Assembly: GCF_014697585.1 (NCBI RefSeq)
Contig: NZ_JACJSB010000019.1
Location: 1 to 64,000 of the forward strand
Direction of reading: 5' to 3'
Length of the DNA stretch: 64,000 nt
Source of the DNA: Dolichospermum sp. FACHB-1091
GTDB lineage: Bacteria > Cyanobacteriota > Cyanobacteriia > Cyanobacteriales > Nostocaceae
In this document: piece by piece, positions 35,597-44,141 of the stretch
Numbering within the stretch: position 1 is the stretch's first letter
How the letters are laid out: each line of letters begins with the position of its first letter
Made by a program: the position numbers and the translations under genes
The notes under the pieces: generated by a model
Database searches by the model: none
Told to the model about the DNA's origin: nothing
The model's input: only the letters and a program-made list of their open reading frames with translations

Positions 35597-36400
35597 ATGA
35601 ATATATACAAACAAATTAAAAAACCCCGTGTTTCATGGCTAGTAGTGTTTGCGCTGGTGGTATTTGTGTTTATGTACTTACCTCTTCTGGTACTGGCTTT
35701 TTATAGCTTTAATCAGTCACCTTACAGCGCTAAATGGCAAGGATTTACCTTAGAATGGTACGGTAAATTATTTAGTGACGAACGGATTTTATCGGGTTTA
35801 TATAATAGTTTATTGGTGGGTTTTTGTGCTGTGGGAGTTTCCGCAATTTTGGGAACATTAATGGCTGTGGGGTTAGCACGTTATGACTTTCCTGGCAAGA
35901 GATTATATCAGGGAATTGCTTATTTACCTTTATTAATTCCTGATATTGCGATCGCTGTTTCTACGTTAGTATGTTTATCAGCCTTTGCTATTCCTTTGAG
36001 TATCTGGACTATTATCGCTGCCCATATTGTATTTTGTCTATCTTATGTGGGTTTGGTGGTTTCTTCGCGCATGAATAATATCAACCCTCATTTAGAAGAA
36101 GCAGCATTAGATTTAGGTGCGACACCAATACAAGCCTTTATTTTAGTTTTATTACCGCAATTAATGCCGGCAATTATTTCTGGGTGTTTATTGGCTTTTG
36201 TGTTGAGTTTAGATGATTTTTTAATCGCTAGTTTTACTGCGGGAAGTGGGACTAATACCTTACCAATGGAAATTTTTAGCCGCATTAGAACGGGAGTTAA
36301 ACCGGATATTAATGCTTTAAGTGTGATGTTAATTTCTACGACTGCTATTGTGGCTTTGATAGGGGAATTGATTAGAACTGCGGGGGAAAGGAGAGAATAG
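35597..36400 (+). CDS. potC: Spermidine/putrescine-type ABC transporter permease
   Basis: The 267-residue protein has six hydrophobic helices and the inner-membrane permease (EAA) loop in EEAALDLGATPIQAFILVLL. PLLVLAFYSFNQS and LSLDDFLIASFTAGSG are typical of PotC. It would form the channel with PotB, driven by PotA and fed by PotD. None of those genes is adjacent, so this is an orphan subunit. The ATG at 35597 (MNIYKQIKKP) is preferred to a TTG at 35579. Confidence 0.85.
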   Translation: MNIYKQIKKPRVSWLVVFALVVFVFMYLPLLVLAFYSFNQSPYSAKWQGFTLEWYGKLFSDERILSGLYNSLLVGFCAVGVSAILGTLMAVGLARYDFPGKRLYQGIAYLPLLIPDIAIAVSTLVCLSAFAIPLSIWTIIAAHIVFCLSYVGLVVSSRMNNINPHLEEAALDLGATPIQAFILVLLPQLMPAIISGCLLAFVLSLDDFLIASFTAGSGTNTLPMEIFSRIRTGVKPDINALSVMLISTTAIVALIGELIRTAGERRE

Positions 36401-36407
36401 GAAAAAA

Positions 36408-37427
36408 TCAATTCAAAGTAGAAAAATGTTTTAAAACTTGCATGAAAGCAGGAATATGATATTTAGTATAATTACTCTGTTCTGAGTAAAATTTAGCTAT
36501 TTGCCTCAATAATTCATCCCTAAATACCTCCTCTGTATTAGTCCAATCACTTGGTGGTTTAATATCTTCCCAATAATGCTCTTGAGTTTTGTTATCCTTA
36601 ACTTTTTTAAGCATTAATAAGGCATAAATTAACTCATTTTTGTGTGTTTCATCTGGAGAATTTTCAAACTGTTCTTTCCAGGAATCGCGTAACTTTTCTA
36701 AATCTGTACAATCTAATCCTGAACAATGATTAATGCGATTGGAAACGGTTGAAAAATTATCTTTTAAATCATTACTATTAATAATAGCATTTGTCATAGT
36801 CATATAAATATCTTCAAGAATAACTTGTTGACCATTATAGATGGGAACATTGATGTAATTATCAAAAACTTCTTGCAGTTCAGGTATGATAAAATATGCT
36901 TCTTTGTGAATTAATCCTGTTACCCAAATACGATGATTTCTAGCATTTTCTTCATTAACTTGACCTTGGTGATAAAGATTTGAGAAAATTTCTTCGGTGT
37001 TTGAGAAATCATAGGTATTAGATGAATCGTATTTTTTAATATCTTGGGACTGTATATCTATATCAAGAATAGCAAAAAGCTTATTAGGATTTAAACGTGA
37101 CTCTCTAGTATCTTCTGATTTTTGACTGTCTTCTTCATGTAATTCTAAAAGTTTAAAATAAGTTTGTATAACATCTGATCTACCTTTACAATTAAAAAAT
37201 TCTGGTATATATCCAGTTCTTACCCTGGGAAAACACCTTTTATAAAAATAGGCATCGTGCCACTGTTCCATTTTTCCATAATTCGCTACTGTTTTCCTAT
37301 CAAAGATAGGATTATCTAAGATACTGCCTTGACCTTCACACAGTACCACGATTTTACTTTTGTTAATTTTTGGACTTGTCAGAATTGCTTTACAATGTTT
37401 TATGAGTAGTTCTTGATAAGTATTCAT
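36408..37427 (-). CDS. TOPRIM-like partner of an ABC-type ATPase (putative defence effector)
   Basis: The 339-residue protein shows KSKIVVLCEGQGSILDNPIF with Glu31, and KLFAILDIDIQ with Asp122 and Asp124. This is the E ... DxD order of TOPRIM nucleases. HKEAYFIIPELQEVFDNYI resembles the DUF4435/OLD nuclease helper region. It starts four bases before the stop of the ATPase gene (ATGA overlap), so the pair is translationally coupled. Partners of this type act as effectors in PARIS (AriB) and OLD-like systems. I cannot say which known system, if any, it belongs to. Confidence 0.6.
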   Translation of the reverse strand: MNTYQELLIKHCKAILTSPKINKSKIVVLCEGQGSILDNPIFDRKTVANYGKMEQWHDAYFYKRCFPRVRTGYIPEFFNCKGRSDVIQTYFKLLELHEEDSQKSEDTRESRLNPNKLFAILDIDIQSQDIKKYDSSNTYDFSNTEEIFSNLYHQGQVNEENARNHRIWVTGLIHKEAYFIIPELQEVFDNYINVPIYNGQQVILEDIYMTMTNAIINSNDLKDNFSTVSNRINHCSGLDCTDLEKLRDSWKEQFENSPDETHKNELIYALLMLKKVKDNKTQEHYWEDIKPPSDWTNTEEVFRDELLRQIAKFYSEQSNYTKYHIPAFMQVLKHFSTLN

Positions 37428-38887
37428 AATGTAATATTATTATCTGATTTCATGAGTTTTGGTTCTAATTCCCTAATATGAGCAGGTGTAACTGCTTCAC
37501 ATAATTGATAAGAGTGAGTTGCTAGAATATATTGATTATTAGGAGACCATTCTTCTAAATCTCTAATTATTTCATATTGCCAATCTGGATGAAATCCTAT
37601 TTCAATTTCATCCATGAGAACAATAGCATCTTCTATTTTATTATATTTTAGCCATAAGTAAATGCTCAATCTTTTTAATTCACCATGACTTAAATCTTCA
37701 GGATAAAGTTTAATATTTTCATCATTTGTGTCTAACTGGAAGATGATTGTGGATAAATCTGTAGAAATATTTACTTTTTTATAAACCAAGAATGAATTCA
37801 AATCATCTAATAATGCTTTATATCGCTTACCATACTCACCTTCAGTTTTTATAGCATCTCTGTAATCTTCATTTATAGCATTTGTGAATACTGTAATCAT
37901 CGGTTGAGCAAAATCATAAGTAAAAAATCCTGGTAGTTTCAATTTAGACATTTTTAATTCTGAATCATAATTTTTATCACCAGTTTGTTCAAAGAATCGT
38001 CTTCTGTATTCGTGATGAGTAAATAGAAAAACTTGACTAATAGGAGCAGCTAAGAATACTTTATTTGATATTTCATCTAACCAGGCTTCTGCTTTATTGA
38101 TATCTAAATTATCACCAATTTGGCATAATACAAATTCATTTTCTTCAGTATTAATTCCTGAAGAATAATTACATATATATATAATGTTTTTTTCATGCAA
38201 GTATGTGGATATTTTTTGCAATACAATATCTATTTTTTCTTTTTCCTGCGAAAGTTCATCAAGATTTAGTTGATATGAATCAAGCATTTCTTCAACTTCT
38301 TCTTTAAAATCTGCAACTGGCAATCTTCTTATTCTAGAGGATATTATATTATTATAGAATAATTCACGCATTACTTGTTGGAATCGTCTGTGCTTAATAT
38401 CATCATTTTCTAGCTTTTCATGAATTTCTAATTTATTAATTGCTTTTTCTAGTTGTTCAATATCTTGTTCTGTTTTATAAATATTCTTAGTGATATTTTC
38501 TAGTTTTTCAAAATTAGATAATTTCCAGTCTTCATTGTTTTTGTATTCATGATCTTGTTTTAAGATATTTTCAATATAAGTATTATGACAAACTAGAAAT
38601 TTAATTTCAACTTCTTTTTCACCATCCCAAATCTTGATGATAGCTAATACTCTATCAATAGAGTCATCATTAAGTGTAAAGCCATGTAGTAAATTCTTTA
38701 TAAAAATTTTTCTTTCTGGATTTGTGCAGCAATGTAATAACACAAAAACTAATTGTAAAAGTGTACTTTTACCACCTCCATTGAGACTTCCTAAAGGAAA
38801 GATATTAGGGACAAACCTTCTATCAAACTTAATATCAACATCTTTCAAAACGCGGAAATCTGGTACTTGAACTTGTAGTAACTTCAT
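37424..38887 (-). CDS. ABC/SMC-type AAA ATPase (AriA/OLD-like)
   Basis: The 487-residue protein has Walker A GSLNGGGKST (33-42). A charged helical coiled-coil insertion follows at about 110-225 (NITKNIYKTEQDIEQLEKAI). The signature LSHGELKRLSIYLWL begins near 399, Walker B is IVLMDEIEIGFHPDW, and a switch His is in ILATHSYQLCE (His458). This architecture matches AAA15/AAA21-class ATPases of phage-defence systems (PARIS AriA, OLD, Septu PtuA). It is the first gene of a two-gene unit with the TOPRIM-like protein. The A/T-rich codon use, higher than in dapL and other flanking genes, fits horizontal transfer. Confidence 0.78.
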   Translation of the reverse strand: MKLLQVQVPDFRVLKDVDIKFDRRFVPNIFPLGSLNGGGKSTLLQLVFVLLHCCTNPERKIFIKNLLHGFTLNDDSIDRVLAIIKIWDGEKEVEIKFLVCHNTYIENILKQDHEYKNNEDWKLSNFEKLENITKNIYKTEQDIEQLEKAINKLEIHEKLENDDIKHRRFQQVMRELFYNNIISSRIRRLPVADFKEEVEEMLDSYQLNLDELSQEKEKIDIVLQKISTYLHEKNIIYICNYSSGINTEENEFVLCQIGDNLDINKAEAWLDEISNKVFLAAPISQVFLFTHHEYRRRFFEQTGDKNYDSELKMSKLKLPGFFTYDFAQPMITVFTNAINEDYRDAIKTEGEYGKRYKALLDDLNSFLVYKKVNISTDLSTIIFQLDTNDENIKLYPEDLSHGELKRLSIYLWLKYNKIEDAIVLMDEIEIGFHPDWQYEIIRDLEEWSPNNQYILATHSYQLCEAVTPAHIRELEPKLMKSDNNITL

Positions 38888-39045
38888 GTGAATTTTCTTC
38901 CTTGAGAAATATTACATATTGGAATTATACCACAAGTGTTGAATCCTGCAATAAAACTTTACAATCTTTGCGTTTTACCCAGGTAAAATCCATTGTCTAT
39001 TGAGAATAGAGTCATTACAATACCAATGCATAACATTGATATGGA

Positions 39046-39681
39046 TTATATTTTTACTGCAAATTCTTCTAAAGCCTGAAAACTGCCTACTTCCCAACTC
39101 CTTTTGATCACATTAGGGATAATCTGAGTAATAGCTATATCTTCAAAATAGGGACTTTGATCAGATTTGATATATTTACCATTTTTCAACAAATAAATAG
39201 CCAATTTACCACTATCATATATCCATAATTCTGGAACTCCAATCGCTTCATAAGCATCAAGAGTTGTTTTTGATGTCACATCAATTTCTATAGCTAAATC
39301 TGGTGGTAGATGATCAGGTTGTAACCTCCGCAAACCAATCAGTTGATAATTTTGAATATAAAAACAAGCATCTGGTTCAATTCCTGCTGTACCTTGTTTT
39401 TTGAAAGTTGTTGAACCAAAAGGTTGATATTTAATCCCTTTAGCTTTCAACAATATTTTAACAATATCAGAAATTAGATCTTTGGAAATTTCATGCTCAG
39501 GTAAAGGGATCATAATTTCTAAATTACCTTGATTATAGGCAATTCGTGAAGCTCTTTTTTCTCCCAGTTCTTGTAAAATCGCTTCAAATTCTTCCCAGCT
39601 AACATCTGGAATATTAACTGTACTACCAGGTGTTAATTGTATCTGACTTACGGCTTTGAAAACAGGAATAGCTACACTCAT
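39046..39681 (-). CDS. Uma2-family putative restriction endonuclease
   Basis: The 211-residue protein reads VSWEEFEAILQELGEKRASR, NQGNLEIMIPLPEHE, GIEPDACFYIQN and PPDLAIEIDVTSKT, then YEAIGVPELWIYD. This is the P-D ... E-I-D-V pattern of Uma2 proteins. The start is the ATG at 39681 (MSVAIPVFKAV), since the upstream extension is not family-like. It lies between the ATPase/TOPRIM pair and dapL and may be part of the same accessory block. Confidence 0.87.
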   Translation of the reverse strand: MSVAIPVFKAVSQIQLTPGSTVNIPDVSWEEFEAILQELGEKRASRIAYNQGNLEIMIPLPEHEISKDLISDIVKILLKAKGIKYQPFGSTTFKKQGTAGIEPDACFYIQNYQLIGLRRLQPDHLPPDLAIEIDVTSKTTLDAYEAIGVPELWIYDSGKLAIYLLKNGKYIKSDQSPYFEDIAITQIIPNVIKRSWEVGSFQALEEFAVKI

Positions 39682-39761
39682 AGCATTTATTATTATTATT
39701 GATTGATTAAGTTTAACAAAATTAGGGTGGGAATTACCCACCACAAATAATTAAACTTGAA

Positions 39762-40997
39762 TTACACCGTAAACTTAGCGGTAATTCGCTTCATAGCTTC
39801 TTCGACATTTTCCCGACTATTAAAGGCCGAAATACGGAAATAACCCTCACCCGCAGCGCCGAAACCAGAACCGGGAGTTCCCACCACATTCACAGTTTCT
39901 AATAACTTATCAAAAAATTCCCAACTAGATAAACCATGGGGAGTTTTCACCCATACATAAGGTGCATTGACTCCACCATAAACACTTAAACCTGCGTTTG
40001 TGAGTTCTTGACGAATGATTTTAGCATTGTCTAAATAGAAGTTTACTAAAGCTTTAATTTGTGCTTGTCCTGCTTCTGAATAAACCGCTTCTGCACCTCT
40101 TTGAATAATATAAGAAACGCCATTAAATTTAGTAGACTGACGACGATTCCAAAGTTTCCAAAGTTCAACATTAGAACCATCAGCAGCTTTAGCGGTGAGG
40201 GTTTTGGGAACAACAGTTAAAGCGCAACGAGTCCCAGTAAACCCGGCATTTTTAGAGAAAGAACGAAATTCAATTGCACAATCTCTAGCGCCTTCTATTT
40301 CAAAAATAGAATGAGGTAAACTAGGATCTTTAATAAATGCTTCATAAGCAGCATCAAAAAAGATAATTGAACCGTTAGCTTTGGCATAATTTACCCATGC
40401 TTGCAAATGTTCTTTCGTAGCAGTTGCACCTGTGGGATTATTAGGAAAGCAAAGATAAATTAAATCAACTTTTTGGCTAGGAATTTCCGCCGTAAAATTA
40501 TTTTCAGCAGTAACGGGTAAATAAACTAAACCACCATATTCGCCTTTTTCGTTCGCATCTCCCGTATTACCTGCCATGACGTTAGTATCTACGTAAACGG
40601 GGTATACTGGGTCAGTAACGGCGATAACGTTATTTTTGCCAAAAATATCTAAAATGTTGCCAGAATCGCATTTAGAACCGTCGGAAATAAAGATTTCATC
40701 CGCTTCTATGGCTGCCCCTCTGGCTTGAAAGTCGTGGGTGGCGATTTTCTCCCTGAGCCAATTATAACCTTGTTCTGGTCCATATCCTTTAAAAGATGAG
40801 CGATCGCCCATATCTTCTACAGCTTTAATCATGGCTGTGCGACAGGCTTCTGGTAGGGGTTCAGTGACATCACCAATCCCTAACCGAATGATTTTAGCAT
40901 CTGGGTTAGCCTGTGCAAAGGCATTGACCCGTCGCGCAATTTCAGGAAACAGATAACCAGCTTTGAGTTTTAGGTAGTTGTCGTTAATTGTAGCCAT
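39762..40997 (-). CDS. dapL: LL-diaminopimelate aminotransferase
   Basis: DapL converts tetrahydrodipicolinate directly to LL-diaminopimelate, the lysine and peptidoglycan route used by cyanobacteria and plants. The 411-residue class I PLP enzyme starts [20 protein letters not shown]. It contains [13 protein letters not shown], the PLP lysine in [16 protein letters not shown], and the C-terminal [19 protein letters not shown]. Length and motifs are standard. Confidence 0.96.
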   Translation of the reverse strand: MATINDNYLKLKAGYLFPEIARRVNAFAQANPDAKIIRLGIGDVTEPLPEACRTAMIKAVEDMGDRSSFKGYGPEQGYNWLREKIATHDFQARGAAIEADEIFISDGSKCDSGNILDIFGKNNVIAVTDPVYPVYVDTNVMAGNTGDANEKGEYGGLVYLPVTAENNFTAEIPSQKVDLIYLCFPNNPTGATATKEHLQAWVNYAKANGSIIFFDAAYEAFIKDPSLPHSIFEIEGARDCAIEFRSFSKNAGFTGTRCALTVVPKTLTAKAADGSNVELWKLWNRRQSTKFNGVSYIIQRGAEAVYSEAGQAQIKALVNFYLDNAKIIRQELTNAGLSVYGGVNAPYVWVKTPHGLSSWEFFDKLLETVNVVGTPGSGFGAAGEGYFRISAFNSRENVEEAMKRITAKFTV

Positions 40998-41130
40998 GGT
41001 ACATTATCAGCAAAAAGACAATGATACACTATCTTAGTTGGGGGACGAGAATGAAAAGCTCCCTAAATTCTTAAAGTAGTCAAGGATCTGAAACTTTAAG
41101 TTATATTCGAGAAAATATGAGTCTAATTTA

Positions 41131-41220
41131 GGACTTACGCACAAGTCACGGAATAATGAACCACGAAGGAACGAAGAGAACGAAGAAGAGAGGGTTTGAG
41201 AGATCTTTTGCGTAAGTCCT
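41131..41220. mobile_element. MITE-like element with AGGACTTACGCA inverted ends
   Basis: The 90-base element begins AGGACTTACGCA and ends with its reverse complement TGCGTAAGTCCT. The core has GAACCACGAAGGAACGAAGA-type words. It matches the element at 16354-16444 in ends, length and core layout. No transposase is encoded, so mobilisation would need a full-length relative elsewhere. Confidence 0.72.
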
Positions 41221-41294
41221 GTAATTAATGAAGCTGATAAACAACGAATTATCTAACGGGTATTAGAAACTAAAAAATGGGCTGTCAAAAAACT

Positions 41295-41327
41295 AGATAC
41301 CAGAATTATTTAGCCATTCTGGTATCT
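41295..41327. terminator. 12-bp perfect hairpin
   Basis: AGATACCAGAAT (41295-41306) pairs with ATTCTGGTATCT (41316-41327) around a 9-base loop. It is not close to any gene end, so it may belong to an unrecognised small transcript or be a repeat. Confidence 0.5.
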
Positions 41328-41467
41328 GAACCATGGCAGATTTTCACAAGTTAGACATGATTACCATATTTTCAGAAACAAAAAATAATTTATATAGCAA
41401 AAGATTAATCCCACATTGCTGGTTCTGGACGAAGTTTTTAGTCTTCTGAATAACTTGGCTTAATCTG

Positions 41468-41974
41468 TCAATTATGCTCATGGTGTTTTTTCCCTTTGCA
41501 GCTACTAGGAATTTTCAAGACCTGACCTATATCTAACTGATTTTCCCGCTTTTGTAATTCCGGGTTAACTGCAACTATTAATTGCCAATCGGTAGATTTA
41601 CGACAAAACTTTCCAGCAATACTACTGAGAGTATCACCTGATTTCACCGTATAAGTGGTTAATATTGGGGGCTTCTTGAGAACAGGAGTAATTTGTGGAC
41701 TAGGGTTGGGACTACTAGCAACTTTAGGAGTAGGATTAGGGATAGTCGCAGTGTAAAAAGCTGTTTGCAGTGCAAAAAAACTGCCTCCTGCACCAATAGT
41801 AACGCCTATGACGAGCATTAAGATGGCTATTTCCTTTATCCAAGATTTTGGACGCGGGGGTAATTCTTCCAAGGAGCGAATTAGAGAAATATCCGTATCA
41901 CAATTAGGACAGGTATGACCCTCAACTCCTTGATACCCGCAAACAGGACAGTCAATTTTGGTTTTGGTGTTCAT
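41468..41974 (-). CDS. Zinc-ribbon, membrane-anchored LysM protein
   Basis: The 168-residue protein has an N-terminal four-Cys zinc ribbon (CPVCGYQGVEGHTCPNC), one transmembrane helix (about 46-70), a Pro/Ser-rich linker, and a C-terminal LysM domain (YTVKSGDTLSSIAGKF, then NQLDIGQVLKIP). A cytoplasmic zinc ribbon with a periplasmic peptidoglycan-binding LysM suggests an envelope-anchoring or signalling role. No enzyme domain is present. Confidence 0.85.
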   Translation of the reverse strand: MNTKTKIDCPVCGYQGVEGHTCPNCDTDISLIRSLEELPPRPKSWIKEIAILMLVIGVTIGAGGSFFALQTAFYTATIPNPTPKVASSPNPSPQITPVLKKPPILTTYTVKSGDTLSSIAGKFCRKSTDWQLIVAVNPELQKRENQLDIGQVLKIPSSCKGKKHHEHN

Positions 41975-42472
41975 CGTGTAAGTTCCATGATCATGCTATT
42001 ACTGGGTAATTCTCGATTTAACCAATGTTGCACATCCGATTATAATTCAGGACATAAGCGATCTGCTTCATTGCTATTACCATCTGTGAAACTAATCCGA
42101 ATAAAACAATTCAAGTTACAGCCACAATAGTAAATTGCCACCCCTTCAGTACCAAAGTGCTGTTAATTACTTTATTGTCCGGAAGTAAGCGATCGCACTT
42201 TCTTGCTTTCGGTTAATTAATTCAATCATTTTATTATTGTCAGTCAAATTTGATTAGAAATACTTTTTATATATGCAGCAAATCCATAGCAGAAACGAAA
42301 TTAGTATTTTGCTGCTATTTTGAAGCATTAAAAATGCAAGGATAAGTAGCTGCTTCGTAAGGATTCAGGTCGGGTGTATTGACAAGTGTGACATGGGAAG
42401 CAGAATATATCAATTGTAGATAGATTTAATGCTAAGTTAAGAGTTATTAGCCCTTTTTTCCACACTTACCTA
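41975..42472. other. Intergenic region upstream of rnc
   Basis: A reverse-strand stretch at about 41990-42150 reads in pieces (CGCNLNCFIRISFTDGN, EADRLCPEL) and may be a decayed gene, but I cannot identify it. The remainder shows no feature beyond one HIP1 site. Confidence 0.35.
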
Positions 42473-43195
42473 ATGTCCAGCGTTTATCCCCGACGACAAC
42501 GGCAGCTTGAAAGTTTAGTTCAAAAGTTTGGTTTGTCACTAAATGCACCAGTAAAGTGGCAATTATTGGACTTGGCACTAACTCATCCTACCGTCTCCGA
42601 TACCGCCAATTATGAACAACTAGAATTTGTGGGCGATGCGGTGGTACGTCTCGTGGCAGCTGTGGTATTATGGGAACATTACCCTGATTGCTCCGTTGGT
42701 GATTTTGCCGCTATTCGTTCGGTTTTGGTGAGCGATCGCGTTCTCGCCCAATTAGCAAGAGAATATGGTTTAGAATTATATTTATTGGTGGCTGGTAGTG
42801 CTACTGCTGATCATATCGGCCAAGAATCACGATTAGCAGATTCTTTTGAAGCAGTTCTAGGAGCGCTTTACCTTAGCACTCAAAATCTTAACCTGATTCG
42901 TCCTTGGTTAGATTCCCATTTCCAACAGCTAACCACAGAAATCCGTCTTGATCCTGCTAGACTTAATTATAAAGCAGCTTTACAAGAATGGACTCAAGCA
43001 CAATTTAAAGTTCTTCCAGAATATCGAGTTTTAGAAATCAGTCAACCCCACCGCACTCACGAGCGCTTCTTTGCTGAAGTTTGGCTACATGAAAAAATGT
43101 TAGGACAAGGTAAAGGACGTTCTATTAAAGCCGCTGAACAAGCCGCTGCGAAGGAGGCTTATTTAGTAATTAGCGCCCAGGTAACAGAGGGGTGA
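42473..43195 (+). CDS. rnc: Ribonuclease III
   Basis: The 240-residue double-strand RNA endonuclease has the RNase III signature YEQLEFVGDAVVRL, with the metal-binding Glu and Asp, and DSFEAVLGALYL. The C-terminal dsRNA-binding domain is NYKAALQEWTQAQFK ... GKGRSIKAAEQAAAKEA. Cyanobacteria usually carry two full-length RNase III genes and a mini-III; this is one of the full-length forms. It is convergent with crcB. Confidence 0.94.
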   Translation: MSSVYPRRQRQLESLVQKFGLSLNAPVKWQLLDLALTHPTVSDTANYEQLEFVGDAVVRLVAAVVLWEHYPDCSVGDFAAIRSVLVSDRVLAQLAREYGLELYLLVAGSATADHIGQESRLADSFEAVLGALYLSTQNLNLIRPWLDSHFQQLTTEIRLDPARLNYKAALQEWTQAQFKVLPEYRVLEISQPHRTHERFFAEVWLHEKMLGQGKGRSIKAAEQAAAKEAYLVISAQVTEG

Positions 43196-43237
43196 CAAGG
43201 TGGGTTTATTAATTTTCAAATTTCAAAATTGGAAATT

Positions 43238-43636
43238 TTAATTAAAAATTCTGGCAATAATCATCCCTAATTGAACACTGATAATTCCCAACATTATACT
43301 ACCCAACAAATAACTGGTAGCGGACAACCAATTACCACGTTGTAATAAGCCAACTGTATCTAAACCGAAAGTAGAAAAAGTAGTATATGCACCTAAAAAT
43401 CCCGTAGCAACAATCAACTTAATTTCTGGGGAAATAAGCGCTGTTTTTTCCATTGCTAAAGTTGCGAAAAAACCCATTCCTAAACAACCACTAACATTAA
43501 TGAAAAAAGTTCCATAGGGAAAGGCGAAACCAAAGCGGTTTGTAAACCATAAAGTTAAATAATAGCGACTTAAAGCCCCAGCTATTGCCCCTAAACTAAT
43601 AGCAATAGGAATACGAATTTCTTCCTGTTGTAACAT
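43238..43636 (-). CDS. crcB: Fluoride channel CrcB/FluC
   Basis: The 132-residue protein has four hydrophobic helices. It carries the family signatures [28 protein letters not shown] and [20 protein letters not shown]. FluC exports fluoride as an antiparallel dimer. An upstream in-frame ATG at 43702 would add 22 residues. The start at 43636 gives normal family length. I see no fluoride riboswitch-like leader, although the upstream bases are only loosely examined. Confidence 0.92.
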   Translation of the reverse strand: MLQQEEIRIPIAISLGAIAGALSRYYLTLWFTNRFGFAFPYGTFFINVSGCLGMGFFATLAMEKTALISPEIKLIVATGFLGAYTTFSTFGLDTVGLLQRGNWLSATSYLLGSIMLGIISVQLGMIIARIFN

Positions 43637-44141
43637 TATTAATCTTGTATTGAATCCGCTGTAAAGGGAAAAATGTACTCTACTCTGGTGACGGGTTTTC
43701 ATCAGTGTACCTCAAAATTGATCTTGACTCAATCACAGAAATGGTTCAGTTAAGCTTGACACTCTTTTTTACAACGAACCCTTGGATACGCAGAGGACAC
43801 AGAAAAGAGAGCATAAAAGATTATTAATTGAGATGTATTGGATTATAGAGTAATATTTCTTCAAATTACGGATTTTGCGACTTTCTGTTAAGAAATGATA
43901 TTTTTTGTCGAGAAAATGCTAGTGTAAAAATGCTGTCTTGCTGGCGAGATGAATTAAAATTCTCGACCAAAAGTAAAAAAAGTTACTACGTGCATCCGCG
44001 TAAGTTGACTAGCTAAATAAACATAATATAAAATATATCCATACTTATATATCCATATTTATATATCCATAATTTATATCTCCATACTTGTCTTAAATCA
44101 TCATAAAAAATACCACAAAATTATTTAATGGGGAAGCATCT
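43637..44141. other. Long hpsA upstream region with TATATCCATA repeats
   Basis: Between crcB and hpsA there is no gene. A block of TATATCCATA(C/T)T words repeats about four times at 44031-44086, shortly before the ribosome-binding site GGGGAAG. A degenerate ACGCAGAGGACACAGA word, related to the dispersed GAACCACAGAGG repeats, lies near 43785. Confidence 0.6.

Larger units (their letters stand above)
40998..41467. other. Intergenic region with MITE-like element and strong hairpin
   Basis: It holds the element at 41131-41220 and a 12-bp hairpin at 41295-41327. Between them, ADKQRII and RVLETKKWAVKKL are readable only across a stop and look like a short HTH-type relic. No complete gene is present. 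Confidence 0.55.

Noticed and set aside
36408..38887. Septu (PtuAB) assignment for the ATPase pair
   Set aside because: The partner shows TOPRIM-like acidic residues, not the HNH motif expected of PtuB.
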